Shown here: positions 17,866 to 26,437 of the stretch, piece by piece
Numbering within the stretch: position 1 is the stretch's first letter
Layout: each line of letters starts with the position of its first letter
NCBI GenBank assembly: GCA_945871895.1
Contig: CAMBXP010000006.1
Location: forward strand, 1 to 52,366
Reading direction: 5' to 3'
Length of the DNA stretch: 52,366 bases
Origin: Chryseobacterium gleum
Lineage (GTDB): Bacteria; Bacteroidota; Bacteroidia; Flavobacteriales_C; GCA-002722245
Notes under the pieces: model-generated
What the model was told of the DNA's origin: nothing
Seen by the model: the letters and a program-made list of their open reading frames with translations, nothing else
Database searches by the model: none
Program-made: the position numbers and the translations under genes

Positions 17866-19814
17866 TAATCCAACCTTTTCAAATCACAATCTTTTACTTG
17901 CTTAATGATTAAAGGCACTTTCTCAATAGAAACGTTGCTGGTATCTAAACCAAATGCTTTCTCTTCACTTAAGCTTAATTTTTTAATGGTGAAGTAAGAC
18001 TCCATTACAATTTTCTCGAAGAAAGGTAAGTCGTTTTCGTACGACAAGAACTTCTTCATTACGATGAAACGGAAGTCGCCAGCAATTTTTTCTTTGTGCA
18101 ATGATTCGTAGCGACTTGTTAAATCAACTTCTTTGTTTTCGGCTAGCATGGTAACAACCTGACGGAACATAGTGTTGATTCTAGGCATTTCGCGGAAACC
18201 CAAACGGAAATCGATACGAATGATTTTGTGAGGAATGATTTGCGTTACTTTAAATTCACGGCAGTAAGGCTCATCGGCCAAATCAATGTGAACGAACCAG
18301 TAGATGTCGGCGCGTTTTGGGTGTTTCTTCAAAATAGAGTAAATCACCTTATCTTCAATTTCGTTGGGCTGCGCAGCACCTGTCATATACACCAAATGGG
18401 TAGCATATTTCTCAATGGTTTTATCGTTGCTCAACTGCATCAAAATAGGCAGGTACTTGTCCATTTTAGTAAACTCAACATATCTGTTTTGAATACGGCG
18501 AGAGATCATCCAAATAAACATAACGCTGCTTAATATGGCTGCCATGATTAAGGTAACATAACCTCCATGCATGAACTTCAATAAGTTGGCCACTAAGAAA
18601 GAGAATTCGATAGTTAAGAAAACGGCTAAAATACAATAAATCAACCAATTTGGGTAGCGGCGAAGCACCAAGAAATTAGATAGTAATATGGTTGTCATAA
18701 TCATGGTAATCACGATAGATAAACCATAAGCGGCCTCCATGGCTTTGGCATTTTCAAAAAACAAAACGATACCAATACAACCAAAACACAAAATCCAGTT
18801 GACAGATGGTATATAAAGCTGACCGCGCTCCTCTGTTGGATATTTAATTTTCACTTTAGGCCATAAATTTAATCGCATAGCCTCATTGATAAGTGTGAAT
18901 GAACCGCTTATTAATGCCTGACTGGCAACGATGGTTGCAGCTGTGGCAATAACGATTCCGAAGGGAAGGAACCATTCCGCCATTAATGAATAGAAAGGAT
19001 TTCTATCTCCAAGAGTTTGCCCTTGCTGACTCAGCAACCAAGCGCCTTGCCCCATGTAATTTAAAATCAAAGTAGTTTTTACAAAGAACCAGCTTACGCG
19101 AATATTTTCGCGACCGCAATGTCCCAAGTCAGAATATAGAGCTTCGGCACCAGTGGTACAAAGAAAAACAGCACCTAACAACCAAAATCCACCGGGGTGG
19201 AGGGTCAGCAATTCGTATGCGTAAATTGGATTTAATGCTTTTAGAACAGTAGGATTATCCAGTATAAAAGAGACCCCTAAAATACCCAACATAGAGAACC
19301 AGATGAGCATTACCGGACCGAAAAACTTACCAATCAAGCTAGTGCCAAATTGCTGTGCAATAAAAATGATGGCAAGAATGCCAATTACGTATGGTATAAC
19401 ATTGAAGGTGCTATCGTTCAGATACAATTTAATTCCTTCCATTGCCGATGTAACAGAAATAGGAGGAGTGATGAAACCATCGGCCAATAAAGTGCTACCG
19501 CCAATGATGGCAATATAGATCAACCACTTTTTATTTAATCTTTTTAATAAGGTAAATAATGCGAAAATACCACCCTCACCTTTATTGTCGGCTTTTAAAG
19601 TAAGAAAAACATATTTCACAGTGGTTTGCAAAGTAAGGGTCCAAAAAATACAAGAAATACCACCAAGTACTAGCTGTTCGGTAATGGTTTCTTTATCAAT
19701 TAAGGCACTCAACACGTATAAAGGAGAAGTACCAATATCGCCGAAGATGATTCCTAAAGTAATCAGCAATCCTGCGGCCGATACCTTATTCATGTTTGTA
19801 TGTTTGTCTTGCAT
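17865..19814 (-). CDS. kup: KUP-family potassium uptake protein
   Basis: The 649-residue transporter has about twelve membrane segments, with the family opening LGIIFGDIGTSPLYVL and the block TTGAEALYSDLGHCGRENIR. A cytoplasmic C-terminal domain of about 190 residues follows. It takes up K+ with protons across the inner membrane. The ATG at 19814 is chosen because a TAnnTTTG element lies 17-25 bases upstream; an in-frame Met at residue 8 is an alternative. Confidence 0.95.
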   Translation of the reverse strand: MQDKHTNMNKVSAAGLLITLGIIFGDIGTSPLYVLSALIDKETITEQLVLGGISCIFWTLTLQTTVKYVFLTLKADNKGEGGIFALFTLLKRLNKKWLIYIAIIGGSTLLADGFITPPISVTSAMEGIKLYLNDSTFNVIPYVIGILAIIFIAQQFGTSLIGKFFGPVMLIWFSMLGILGVSFILDNPTVLKALNPIYAYELLTLHPGGFWLLGAVFLCTTGAEALYSDLGHCGRENIRVSWFFVKTTLILNYMGQGAWLLSQQGQTLGDRNPFYSLMAEWFLPFGIVIATAATIVASQALISGSFTLINEAMRLNLWPKVKIKYPTEERGQLYIPSVNWILCFGCIGIVLFFENAKAMEAAYGLSIVITMIMTTILLSNFLVLRRYPNWLIYCILAVFLTIEFSFLVANLLKFMHGGYVTLIMAAILSSVMFIWMISRRIQNRYVEFTKMDKYLPILMQLSNDKTIEKYATHLVYMTGAAQPNEIEDKVIYSILKKHPKRADIYWFVHIDLADEPYCREFKVTQIIPHKIIRIDFRLGFREMPRINTMFRQVVTMLAENKEVDLTSRYESLHKEKIAGDFRFIVMKKFLSYENDLPFFEKIVMESYFTIKKLSLSEEKAFGLDTSNVSIEKVPLIIKQVKDCDLKRLD

Positions 19815-19831
19815 AAGTTTTTAAAGCGTGC

Positions 19832-19839
19832 CAAATATA
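19832..19839 (-). promoter_or_regulatory. -7 promoter element of kup
   Basis: TATATTTG on the minus strand fits the Bacteroidota TAnnTTTG consensus and predicts transcription starting about ten bases before the kup ATG. No clear -33 TTTG is seen. Confidence 0.5.
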
Positions 19840-19943
19840 AATCAAAAGATAACAGCGTAGGGGAAAAAGCCAATAAAAATGATTTTGTGAGTAAGCAGTC
19901 AATTCTCTGTTTTCATCGAAACCAGAAACAAAAATCAATTAAT

Positions 19944-20171
19944 ATGCAAAAATCAATACTCTTGCTGTTGGCTGCGCTGACCTTATTAAGTGTATCTCAT
20001 TCTGCACAATGCAGCAATGCTTCATGGAACGGTCTGTGGATTGGAAAAACACCTTTGACATCCTCTAAAGTGTTGCTGAGTGCTCAGTCTTTGGGTATCG
20101 ATAGCGGAGTGTATTTTTATAGCATTCTTGGTGAAGGAGTTTCTACTCAAGGTAAAATGGTGGTAGAATAA
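19944..20171 (+). CDS. Very short secreted protein ending in a T9SS type A-like sorting tail
   Basis: The 75-residue product starts with a signal peptide (MQKSILLLLAALTLLSVSHS) and ends with SGVYFYSILGEGVSTQGKMV, which resembles the last strands of the T9SS type A C-terminal sorting domain (the SGxYFYxI ... GKMxV pattern). Only about 20 residues lie between these two parts, and the sorting domain is only about half the usual 70-80 residues. It is either a decayed remnant of a larger T9SS cargo or a real micro-cargo. The ATG at 19944 is preferred over a start at 19800 because it begins the signal peptide. A terminator follows. Confidence 0.65.
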   Translation: MQKSILLLLAALTLLSVSHSAQCSNASWNGLWIGKTPLTSSKVLLSAQSLGIDSGVYFYSILGEGVSTQGKMVVE

Positions 20172-20196
20172 TTTGATAAGAATCAATAATTTGAAA

Positions 20197-20227
20197 GCTT
20201 GAAGCAGCAATGCTTCAGGATTTTTTA
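20197..20227 (+). terminator. Rho-independent terminator after the T9SS-tailed small gene
   Basis: TGAAGCA, a GCAA loop and TGCTTCA form a 7-bp stem, followed by GGA and six T on the plus strand. It ends transcription of the small gene before the convergent L,D-transpeptidase gene. Confidence 0.7.
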
Positions 20228-20848
20228 TTTGATAAGCACATACATTCCCAAAGTAGTTTTACCATACAAATCTATCACATCGGTGTTTTTCATTCTAACG
20301 CAGCCGTGACTGGCGGGCTTACCAATTAAACCTTCTTCGGGCGTGCCATGAATGTATATTTTTCGGCAATACGAGTCGTTTCCCTTGCCACGGTTACTCC
20401 CAAGTTCGCAGCCCATTAGCCATAAAATACGAGTGGTGACTTCATCTTTACCGGTATCTTTGGCTTCCTTTTCAATATAGGCTTGAGAACCGGTATAGCG
20501 CCCGTTTACCAGTATTCCTCCAAGTGGTGTACCTGCTCCGTTTTTATCACGAATGTAATGGAGTCCGAGGGGTGTTTTCAGCGAATTTTCTTCTGCTCCA
20601 ATTCCATACTTAGAAGTAGAAACAGGATAAACCTTCACAAAAGCATTGTCTCTAAATAAGTACAATTTCTGCTCGCTTATAGAGATGTAAATGAAGTCGG
20701 TGAGCTTAGCAGTGCCATAAGTATCTTTACAATGTTTTTGAAGTTCATTGATAGTAGGAGTGGAGGAAGTAAAAAGTAAAAAGGCGAAAGCCAAAAAAAG
20801 GAATCTTGCTATATTTTGGCTTTCGCTTTTTAACTTTTTACTTTCCAT
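20225..20848 (-). CDS. L,D-transpeptidase (YkuD domain)
   Basis: The 207-residue protein has a membrane anchor or signal peptide (about 12-30) and a YkuD domain (about 52-207) with His167 in IHGT and the active-site block SHGCVRM (180-186, catalytic Cys183). It makes 3-3 peptidoglycan cross-links or attaches proteins to peptidoglycan in the periplasm. It begins on the last base of the upstream BamA-like gene, so the two are co-translated. Confidence 0.93.
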   Translation of the reverse strand: MESKKLKSESQNIARFLFLAFAFLLFTSSTPTINELQKHCKDTYGTAKLTDFIYISISEQKLYLFRDNAFVKVYPVSTSKYGIGAEENSLKTPLGLHYIRDKNGAGTPLGGILVNGRYTGSQAYIEKEAKDTGKDEVTTRILWLMGCELGSNRGKGNDSYCRKIYIHGTPEEGLIGKPASHGCVRMKNTDVIDLYGKTTLGMYVLIK

Positions 20849-22662
20849 TAAAACTGATTCAAAAATCCGAAATGAATTTTAGCCGAACTAAAATCAATAG
20901 GGTTATTTAACTGTTTGCCCACCGCATAATTGAGGCTAAAGATACCAGCTTTTGTTTCAAAACTCAAACCTGCACCAAAACCCAAAGGATGATCAATTAA
21001 CCTTTGCGTAAGTGTTATTTTTTCGGTGTAAGCATAATCAACAAAAAGAGCAATAAAGCTATTTCGTTCTAGAAGAAAGCGGTATTCGGCCGATGAGATA
21101 AGATATTTAGAAGCATAAATAGAAGCGTCGGTAAAGCCTCGCAATGATTTTATTCCACCAATTCGCGCCAAATCATTGGTGAACAAATAAGGATTTTGCA
21201 GCCATGAGCCTTGCAGTCCGAGCTTTAAAGTAGTGATATTGAAGAAGGGAAAATACACATCTGCTTTGCCCGACAATTGATACAAAACTGAAGTTGCGGG
21301 TATGCTGCGGTAACCTGAAATGGAATCTTGAGCTATTATTTCTAATTGATAAAAACCATCGCTACCTGCGCCGGCAATGGTTTTGTTACCCGCTTGTGCA
21401 GTAAGCATAAAAACGTATCCGCTGGTGGGATTTAATCTGTAATCTAACTTTTCTTTATAACCTTCAATACCGTAAGAAGTAGCGTCGCTTTGTATATTGT
21501 TTTGAATGCCATTGGTGGTAGAGACGCTGTTGAGTAAAGAACTGCCTTTTTTGTTCCAAAAGGCCTTGATGTAGTTGTTTCCTTTAAACAAATAGCTAAT
21601 GCCTAAATTTGAATTGTAATTGATGAAAGAGGTATCTTGTTTAAACAAGTTAAGTGCACCGCTTATGCCTACAGGTAATGAAAAGATGAAAGGGTAGTTG
21701 AGTTTTAAATCGAGTTCTTGTGTTTGGTTAGGCAAACCTCTCCATTTGATATCTGCTACTTCCCCTTGTTTGGCTAGGTTGTTTAAATGCATGCTAACGT
21801 CGCCAGTAAAAGCAATGCTTTTTTGTTGTGTAGCTATTGCACTAGCGGTATTGTTGGGTAGAACGCCCACAACGCCATTAAAGGTACTGGCTTTTTTATT
21901 GTTGATGAACAAATGCAGAATCACTCCTTTAGAGGTAAAAGAAATGGCGGTGGCTTTCTCGATAGCTAAAAATGAAAGTTCTCTCAATCTAGAATCGATA
22001 TTGGTAATTGTTTTTTCTTTATAAATATCGTTGGGTTCTAAGCCTAAATAATTGTATAAATATTTGGTGTTAATTTTGGCGTCGCCGTGAATAACAATCT
22101 CTCTTATTGTTACTACGGGTCCGGTTTCTAATTTCACTTTGATACTTACTTCATTACCATTAAAAGTTGCCGAATCAATCAAAACTCGCGCAAAAGGATA
22201 ACCATTATTTTCGCAGTAGTTTAGTAATTCTTCTCCACTTTTATAAAGTACTTTACTGTTGAATGGCAAGTTCTTAAATTCTTTCTCTTTGATGTTTACC
22301 GATTTTAAAAACAGGTTATTAACGCCTGATAAATCCACTTTTTTAACTTGATACTGCAAGCCGCTATACAAAAAAACATGGGCAGTGTCGTTGCTGTAAA
22401 CAATAGAATCTACTGAAGCAGCAACATAACCTTCATCGTAAATTCGCAGCAGCATTTTATTTAAAACGCTATTCATTTTATTGGCTTTGTATGCATCTAC
22501 ATAAGATTGCTGGATAGAAATAAAACTAGAGTCGGAATGAAAGCAGAGTTTATAAGAAATAGAATCAACTTGGGTTTTAGCCGATAGAGAAAAGAGCATC
22601 AGTACCAAAAGCAGATGGATGCGGTGATGAGTGTTTTTTGCTATGGCTATTTTAAATTCCAA
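20848..22662 (-). CDS. BamA/TamA-like outer-membrane protein (POTRA plus beta-barrel)
   Basis: The protein has POTRA-like repeats in the N-terminal third (for example VTIREIVIHGDAKINTKYLYNYLGLEPND) and a C-terminal Omp85-type barrel, with GGIKSLRGF as the conserved (V/I)RG(F/Y) loop motif. It may insert or export outer-membrane or surface components. Start: an ATG at 22728 would overlap ung by 81 bases and put some 36 residues before the hydrophobic core. I prefer the in-frame TTG at 22662, which gives MEFKIAIAKNTHHRIHLLLV and a normal signal peptide. Following L,D-transpeptidase overlap links it to the cell wall. Start uncertain, identity fairly sure. Confidence 0.8.
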   Translation of the reverse strand: MEFKIAIAKNTHHRIHLLLVLMLFSLSAKTQVDSISYKLCFHSDSSFISIQQSYVDAYKANKMNSVLNKMLLRIYDEGYVAASVDSIVYSNDTAHVFLYSGLQYQVKKVDLSGVNNLFLKSVNIKEKEFKNLPFNSKVLYKSGEELLNYCENNGYPFARVLIDSATFNGNEVSIKVKLETGPVVTIREIVIHGDAKINTKYLYNYLGLEPNDIYKEKTITNIDSRLRELSFLAIEKATAISFTSKGVILHLFINNKKASTFNGVVGVLPNNTASAIATQQKSIAFTGDVSMHLNNLAKQGEVADIKWRGLPNQTQELDLKLNYPFIFSLPVGISGALNLFKQDTSFINYNSNLGISYLFKGNNYIKAFWNKKGSSLLNSVSTTNGIQNNIQSDATSYGIEGYKEKLDYRLNPTSGYVFMLTAQAGNKTIAGAGSDGFYQLEIIAQDSISGYRSIPATSVLYQLSGKADVYFPFFNITTLKLGLQGSWLQNPYLFTNDLARIGGIKSLRGFTDASIYASKYLISSAEYRFLLERNSFIALFVDYAYTEKITLTQRLIDHPLGFGAGLSFETKAGIFSLNYAVGKQLNNPIDFSSAKIHFGFLNQF

Positions 22663-23327
22663 TTGATAGTTTTTAATCCTTTGCTTTGTAAAAAAGTGTT
22701 GGTTTTCGAAAAAGGTTTGCTTTCCCAAAAACCATTGTAAGCAGATAGAGGAGAAGGATGCGCCGATTTAATGATATAATGTTTATTGGTGTCGATTAAT
22801 TTCTCTTTGGCTTGTGCATAATTTCCCCACAAGATGAAAACGAGGTTTTCTCTTTTTTCTGATAAACATTTAATAACGCTGTCGGTAAATTGTTCCCATC
22901 CTTTTTTTTGGTGTGAGCCAGCTTCATTGGCTCTAACAGTAAGTGTGGCATTCAATAAAAACACACCTTGTTGTGCCCATTTTTCTAGGTTTCCAGAGGT
23001 AGGAGCTTCAATGTTTAAATCGCTTTTAAGTTCTTTAAAAATGTTTTGAAGTGAAGGAGGTATCTTAATTCCTTGAGGTACAGAGAAAGATAAGCCGTGC
23101 GCTTGGCCTTCGCCATGGTAAGGGTCTTGTCCCAAAATCACCACTTTAACTTTGTGAAAAGGCACAAAATCGAAGACGGCGAAAATGTTTTTTCCGTTCG
23201 GATAAATAAGGTGTTTCTTTTTTTCTTCGGCTAGAAAAGACTTAAGTTGTAAGAAATAATCACTTTCAAATTGGGGCATCAATACCTCTTTCCAGCTGGC
23301 TTCAATTTGTGGATTGATGTTTGTCAT
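22647..23327 (-). CDS. ung: Uracil-DNA glycosylase, family 1
   Basis: The 226-residue enzyme removes uracil from DNA in base-excision repair. It has the water-activating motif GQDPYHG (66-72, Asp68) and the leucine-loop motif HPSPLSA near residue 190, both diagnostic of family 1. Length is typical. It is the first gene of the ung/BamA-like/L,D-transpeptidase unit, with a TAnnTTTG element about 40 bases upstream. Confidence 0.96.
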   Translation of the reverse strand: MTNINPQIEASWKEVLMPQFESDYFLQLKSFLAEEKKKHLIYPNGKNIFAVFDFVPFHKVKVVILGQDPYHGEGQAHGLSFSVPQGIKIPPSLQNIFKELKSDLNIEAPTSGNLEKWAQQGVFLLNATLTVRANEAGSHQKKGWEQFTDSVIKCLSEKRENLVFILWGNYAQAKEKLIDTNKHYIIKSAHPSPLSAYNGFWESKPFSKTNTFLQSKGLKTINWNLK

Positions 23328-23363
23328 TTCAAAAAAATATTTTTATCTTACAATCTTTACTAT

Positions 23364-23371
23364 CAAAAATA
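23364..23371 (-). promoter_or_regulatory. -7 promoter element of ung
   Basis: TATTTTTG on the minus strand fits TAnnTTTG and predicts a start about 30 bases before the ung ATG. A -33 TTTG is not evident. Confidence 0.45.
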
Positions 23372-23404
23372 GGTAAAAAAAAACGACATTAAATCCTTAA
23401 GAGC

Positions 23405-23536
23405 ATGAAGAAAGCGGGTGTATTTATTTTATTGGTTTCTGTATTGGCAGTTTTATGTCAGTCATGTGGTTCGTCGCATGAGGTTTGTCCGGCTTACGGC
23501 GCACACTTAGAAAAAGAAAGTAAACCAGCCATGTAA
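23405..23536 (+). CDS. Very small lipoprotein (43 residues)
   Basis: The sequence starts MKKAGVFILLVSVLAVLCQS and has a lipobox ending in Cys21 (LCQSC followed by GSS). The mature peptide is only 23 residues, with CPAYGAHLEKESKPAM at its end. Small lipoproteins with a CPAY motif occur in other Bacteroidota as far as I recall, but I know no function. An outer-membrane-anchored peptide is likely. A 28-base perfect palindrome 43 bases downstream can end the transcript. Confidence 0.7.
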   Translation: MKKAGVFILLVSVLAVLCQSCGSSHEVCPAYGAHLEKESKPAM

Positions 23537-23579
23537 TCGTGCTTGCGGGTAGTATTCTTGCAATTTAGTTTGACAAAGG

Positions 23580-23607
23580 GAAGCATCCGTCAGCTGACGG
23601 ATGCTTC
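23580..23607. terminator. Perfect 28-base palindrome, bidirectional terminator
   Basis: The stem runs from GAAGCATCCGTCAG to its exact complement and lies between the convergent small lipoprotein and osmC genes, with TTCTTTTA on the plus side. Its core TCCGTCAGCTGACGGA (23586-23601) reappears in the tRNA-like units at 29349 and 29439, so it may be a repeat element used as a terminator. Confidence 0.7.
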
Positions 23608-23612
23608 TTCTT

Positions 23613-24020
23613 TTATATCCATTCAAATGTAATTTCTTGTTTGATATCGGGATGCAAACTTTTGGCTACCGGACAGCTCAATGCAGCACCTTTTAATAGT
23701 CTAATTTCCTTTTCGCCATAGTTTTCGTTTTTCACTTTAATGTGGCAAACAACACCCGAAACTCTTCGCGGGTTTTCGGCCATTTGTTTTGTTACTTCAA
23801 TAGTAGCCGAATTAAAGGCAACGCCATGACTATTGGCAGAAATACCCATAATAGTGAGCATGCAACTAGCCAAAGAGGAACATAGTAAATCGGTAGGTGA
23901 GAAAGCTTCGCCTTTACCGTGATTATCTGTAGGTGCATCGGTGATAATGTTTACGCCCGATTTAACATGCGTAGAATGTGTTCTTAAATTACCTGAATAT
24001 TCAACAATTGCTGTTGCCAT
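23613..24020 (-). CDS. OsmC-family peroxiredoxin-like protein
   Basis: The 135-residue protein has the OsmC/Ohr fold, with the two active-site cysteines in SSLASCMLTIMG and SCPVAKSLHPD. It probably reduces organic peroxides, though the YhfA-like branch of OsmC is less well characterised. Length and both cysteines are normal. Divergent from the 24051 gene. Confidence 0.92.
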   Translation of the reverse strand: MATAIVEYSGNLRTHSTHVKSGVNIITDAPTDNHGKGEAFSPTDLLCSSLASCMLTIMGISANSHGVAFNSATIEVTKQMAENPRRVSGVVCHIKVKNENYGEKEIRLLKGAALSCPVAKSLHPDIKQEITFEWI

Positions 24021-24045
24021 AAAGAATGTATTTTGGTTATCTTTG
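24014..24045 (+). promoter_or_regulatory. Bacteroidota promoter for the 24051 gene
   Basis: TTG at 24014-24016 and TATCTTTG at 24038-24045 are 21 bases apart, close to the TTTG-N20-TAnnTTTG consensus. The ATG follows five bases after the -7 box, so the mRNA would be leaderless. Confidence 0.6.
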
Positions 24046-24050
24046 TTTCA

Positions 24051-24782
24051 ATGATTTATAAGGTAAATATATTATTTCTGTTTCTTCTTTTTTCGCCTTT
24101 GCTAAGTTTTTCTCAAGAAGAAGACAGTTTAGAAAATCAAACTACGTATCATAAAGAGTTGTCGGCAAGCTTGTTTTTGCATACGCACGGATATGGGGTA
24201 AATTTTAGAAAAGCGAAACATGTTTCGGTAAATCAAAAGAGAGTTTTTGAAATCGATTGGTGTTCTATGAACCATCCCAAAAACTATGTTTTTTCTACTA
24301 GTCAAATTAGTGAAACAAAAAGGTACACTTACGGTGAATTAAATTCGGTTTCTGTAATTAGGGTGGGGTATGGAAATCAAAAGCTTTTGGCAGGTAAAAC
24401 CTTAAGAACTAATGTTGAAATACGATTTTTGTATTTGGGAGGATTGTCTTTAGCTTTTTTAAAGCCGGTATATTACGAGTTGTATATGCCCGGAGAAGAG
24501 TTGGTTTTTGCAAAATACAATAACGAAACAAAAAATATTATAAGAGGAGGAGCTGGTTATGCGATGGGTTTTGGTGAATCAGCTGCAATGCCTGGTGTTT
24601 ATGGTAAATCAGCAGTTTCTTTTGAGTATGCATCGAAATACAATTATATAAGAGCGTTGGAAACCGGATTCGTTTTAGATATTTATTACAAAGATGTTCC
24701 TATCTTGGCCGAAACAAAAAATTATCCTTATTTCATTTCCTTTTATGTAGGATTAACTTACGGGAAGAAATGGTACAGATAA
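24051..24782 (+). CDS. Secreted or outer-membrane protein of unknown family
   Basis: The 243-residue product has a signal peptide (MIYKVNILFLFLLFSPLLSFSQ) and a beta-strand-rich body with alternating aromatic residues, ending in ISFYVGLTYGKKWYR, which suits a small outer-membrane beta-barrel. I do not recognise the family. The ATG at 24051 is chosen over an upstream TTG at 24033 because it starts the signal peptide and follows the promoter. Three bases before lipA. Confidence 0.7.
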   Translation: MIYKVNILFLFLLFSPLLSFSQEEDSLENQTTYHKELSASLFLHTHGYGVNFRKAKHVSVNQKRVFEIDWCSMNHPKNYVFSTSQISETKRYTYGELNSVSVIRVGYGNQKLLAGKTLRTNVEIRFLYLGGLSLAFLKPVYYELYMPGEELVFAKYNNETKNIIRGGAGYAMGFGESAAMPGVYGKSAVSFEYASKYNYIRALETGFVLDIYYKDVPILAETKNYPYFISFYVGLTYGKKWYR

Positions 24783-24785
24783 ATT

Positions 24786-25652
24786 ATGAGTGAAGAAGAA
24801 AACATAAAACCGAGAGTAGCAAAGCCCAAGTGGTTGCGCGTGAAGTTGCCTATTGGTGAGAATTACAAGAAGGTAAGAGGCTTAGTAGATGAGCATAAAT
24901 TACATACCATTTGCCAAAGCGGAAATTGTCCGAATATGGGCGAATGTTGGGGTGCTGGCACAGCAACCTTTATGATATTGGGTAATGTGTGTACCCGTTC
25001 ATGTGGTTTTTGCGCAGTAGCTACAGGTAGGCCCGAAAACGTTGATGTTTTTGAACCTGTTAAGGTGGCGAAATCTATCAAAACAATGGAGATTAAGCAT
25101 GCTGTTATTACATCGGTAGATAGAGATGATTTGGCAGATGGCGGTGCTGCTATTTGGGCAGAAACCATCAAAGCAGTGAGAAGAATTAGTCCGGGCACCA
25201 CCATGGAAACCCTTATTCCTGATTTCGCTGGTAAATGGGAAAACTTGCAAGTATTGATCGACGCTGCGCCCGAAATTGTGAGTCACAATTTAGAAACCGT
25301 ACGTCGTTTAACCAAAGAAGTGAGAGTTCAAGCCAAATACGATAGAAGTTTAGAGTTGTTGATGCGCTTAAAAAAAGGTGGCATGAAAACCAAGTCGGGC
25401 GTGATGTTAGGTTTAGGCGAAAGCGAAGAAGAAATTTACGAAACGATGCAAGATTTGGCATCGGTAAAGGTTGATATTTTAACCTTAGGCCAGTATCTTC
25501 AACCCACACCAAATCACTTGCCCGTAGCAGAGTTTATCACACCCGAGAAATTTGCGCAGTTTAAAGAAGATGCCTTGAAGATGGGATTTAGATATGTGGA
25601 AAGTGGTCCGTTGGTTCGTTCTTCATATCATGCCGAAAAACATTTATTTTAG
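24786..25652 (+). CDS. lipA: Lipoyl synthase
   Basis: The 288-residue radical SAM enzyme inserts two sulfurs into octanoyl groups to make lipoyl cofactor. The auxiliary cluster cysteines are Cys43, Cys48 and Cys54 with the C-terminal serine of RSSYHAE as fourth ligand; the radical SAM cluster is Cys69, Cys73 and Cys76 (CTRSCGFC). All are present. No lipB or dehydrogenase genes are nearby. Confidence 0.97.
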   Translation: MSEEENIKPRVAKPKWLRVKLPIGENYKKVRGLVDEHKLHTICQSGNCPNMGECWGAGTATFMILGNVCTRSCGFCAVATGRPENVDVFEPVKVAKSIKTMEIKHAVITSVDRDDLADGGAAIWAETIKAVRRISPGTTMETLIPDFAGKWENLQVLIDAAPEIVSHNLETVRRLTKEVRVQAKYDRSLELLMRLKKGGMKTKSGVMLGLGESEEEIYETMQDLASVKVDILTLGQYLQPTPNHLPVAEFITPEKFAQFKEDALKMGFRYVESGPLVRSSYHAEKHLF

Positions 25653-25678
25653 TGATCAATAAAACAAAACCATAAAAA

Positions 25679-26377
25679 ATGAAGAAAATCTTACTTTTTA
25701 GTTTACTGGCAGTATTTGCTGCAACTTCTGTTAATGCTCAAAAAAAGAATGCTATTAAGGTACGTCCTTTATTAATAGTTTTAGGATACTATGATTTAAT
25801 GTATGAAAGAGGTTTAAACGCTAACACATCATTATCATTAGAGTTTGCCTTCATGAACTGGAATTTAACTGAATTAGTTAAACAAAATTACACTGGGAAT
25901 AGCACTATCAATAGTTCAAAGATTTCTGGATATACAATTACACCTCAATTTAGATATTACTTTAAAGGAGAATCTCTTAAAGGATTTTATGTGAATCCGT
26001 TTGTGCAATATGGTAATTATAGTGTTGCCCAAAGCAGTGCCGATCTATTTGTAAATATAACCAACAGTAGCGCAACTATTAACACTAGAGGTATTGGAAC
26101 TGGTTTAGGATACCAATGGCAGTTTGGTGCTTTTACCTTTGATTGGAATTTTATTGGATTCGGTGTTCAGTCGGTGGGTATGAATTTTACGTTTGATGCT
26201 GTCTCACTAGATAATATTGATTACGCAGAAGGAATTAGAGACAATTTGAATAACAGCGGTTTTTTTAGCGGTTATGAATTGAAGCTTACTCAATCGGGTG
26301 GAATAGAAGTAAATGCTCCGGCTGCTGCCTTTTTGCCGATGTTTAAATCGAACCTAAGTATTGGTGTTTGTTTTTAA
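25679..26377 (+). CDS. Outer-membrane beta-barrel-like protein (DUF3575-like)
   Basis: The 232-residue product has a signal peptide (1-20) and repeated amphipathic strands (LSLEFAFMNWN, ITPQFRYYF, GFYVNPFVQYGNYS, GLGYQWQFGAFTFDWNFIGFG), ending in SNLSIGVCF. The pattern fits the DUF3575 or similar outer-membrane barrel families. Function unknown. A strong bidirectional terminator follows. Confidence 0.7.
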   Translation: MKKILLFSLLAVFAATSVNAQKKNAIKVRPLLIVLGYYDLMYERGLNANTSLSLEFAFMNWNLTELVKQNYTGNSTINSSKISGYTITPQFRYYFKGESLKGFYVNPFVQYGNYSVAQSSADLFVNITNSSATINTRGIGTGLGYQWQFGAFTFDWNFIGFGVQSVGMNFTFDAVSLDNIDYAEGIRDNLNNSGFFSGYELKLTQSGGIEVNAPAAAFLPMFKSNLSIGVCF

Positions 26378-26404
26378 ATAGCACAAAGCATAAATGAAAA
26401 AAAG

Positions 26405-26428
26405 CCCCTTTGTAAATTTACAGAGGGG
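26405..26428. terminator. Bidirectional terminator between convergent genes
   Basis: CCCCTTTGTAAA pairs with TTTACAGAGGGG over 12 bp, with one G-T pair. A-rich and T-rich tracts on both sides make it work in either direction between the beta-barrel-like and FAH-family genes. Confidence 0.8.
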
Positions 26429-26437
26429 ATTTTTATT

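Noticed and set aside
19800..20171. A 123-residue form of the T9SS-tailed small protein
   Set aside because: The extra 48 residues overlap the kup start region, are not hydrophobic, and place the signal peptide in mid-protein.
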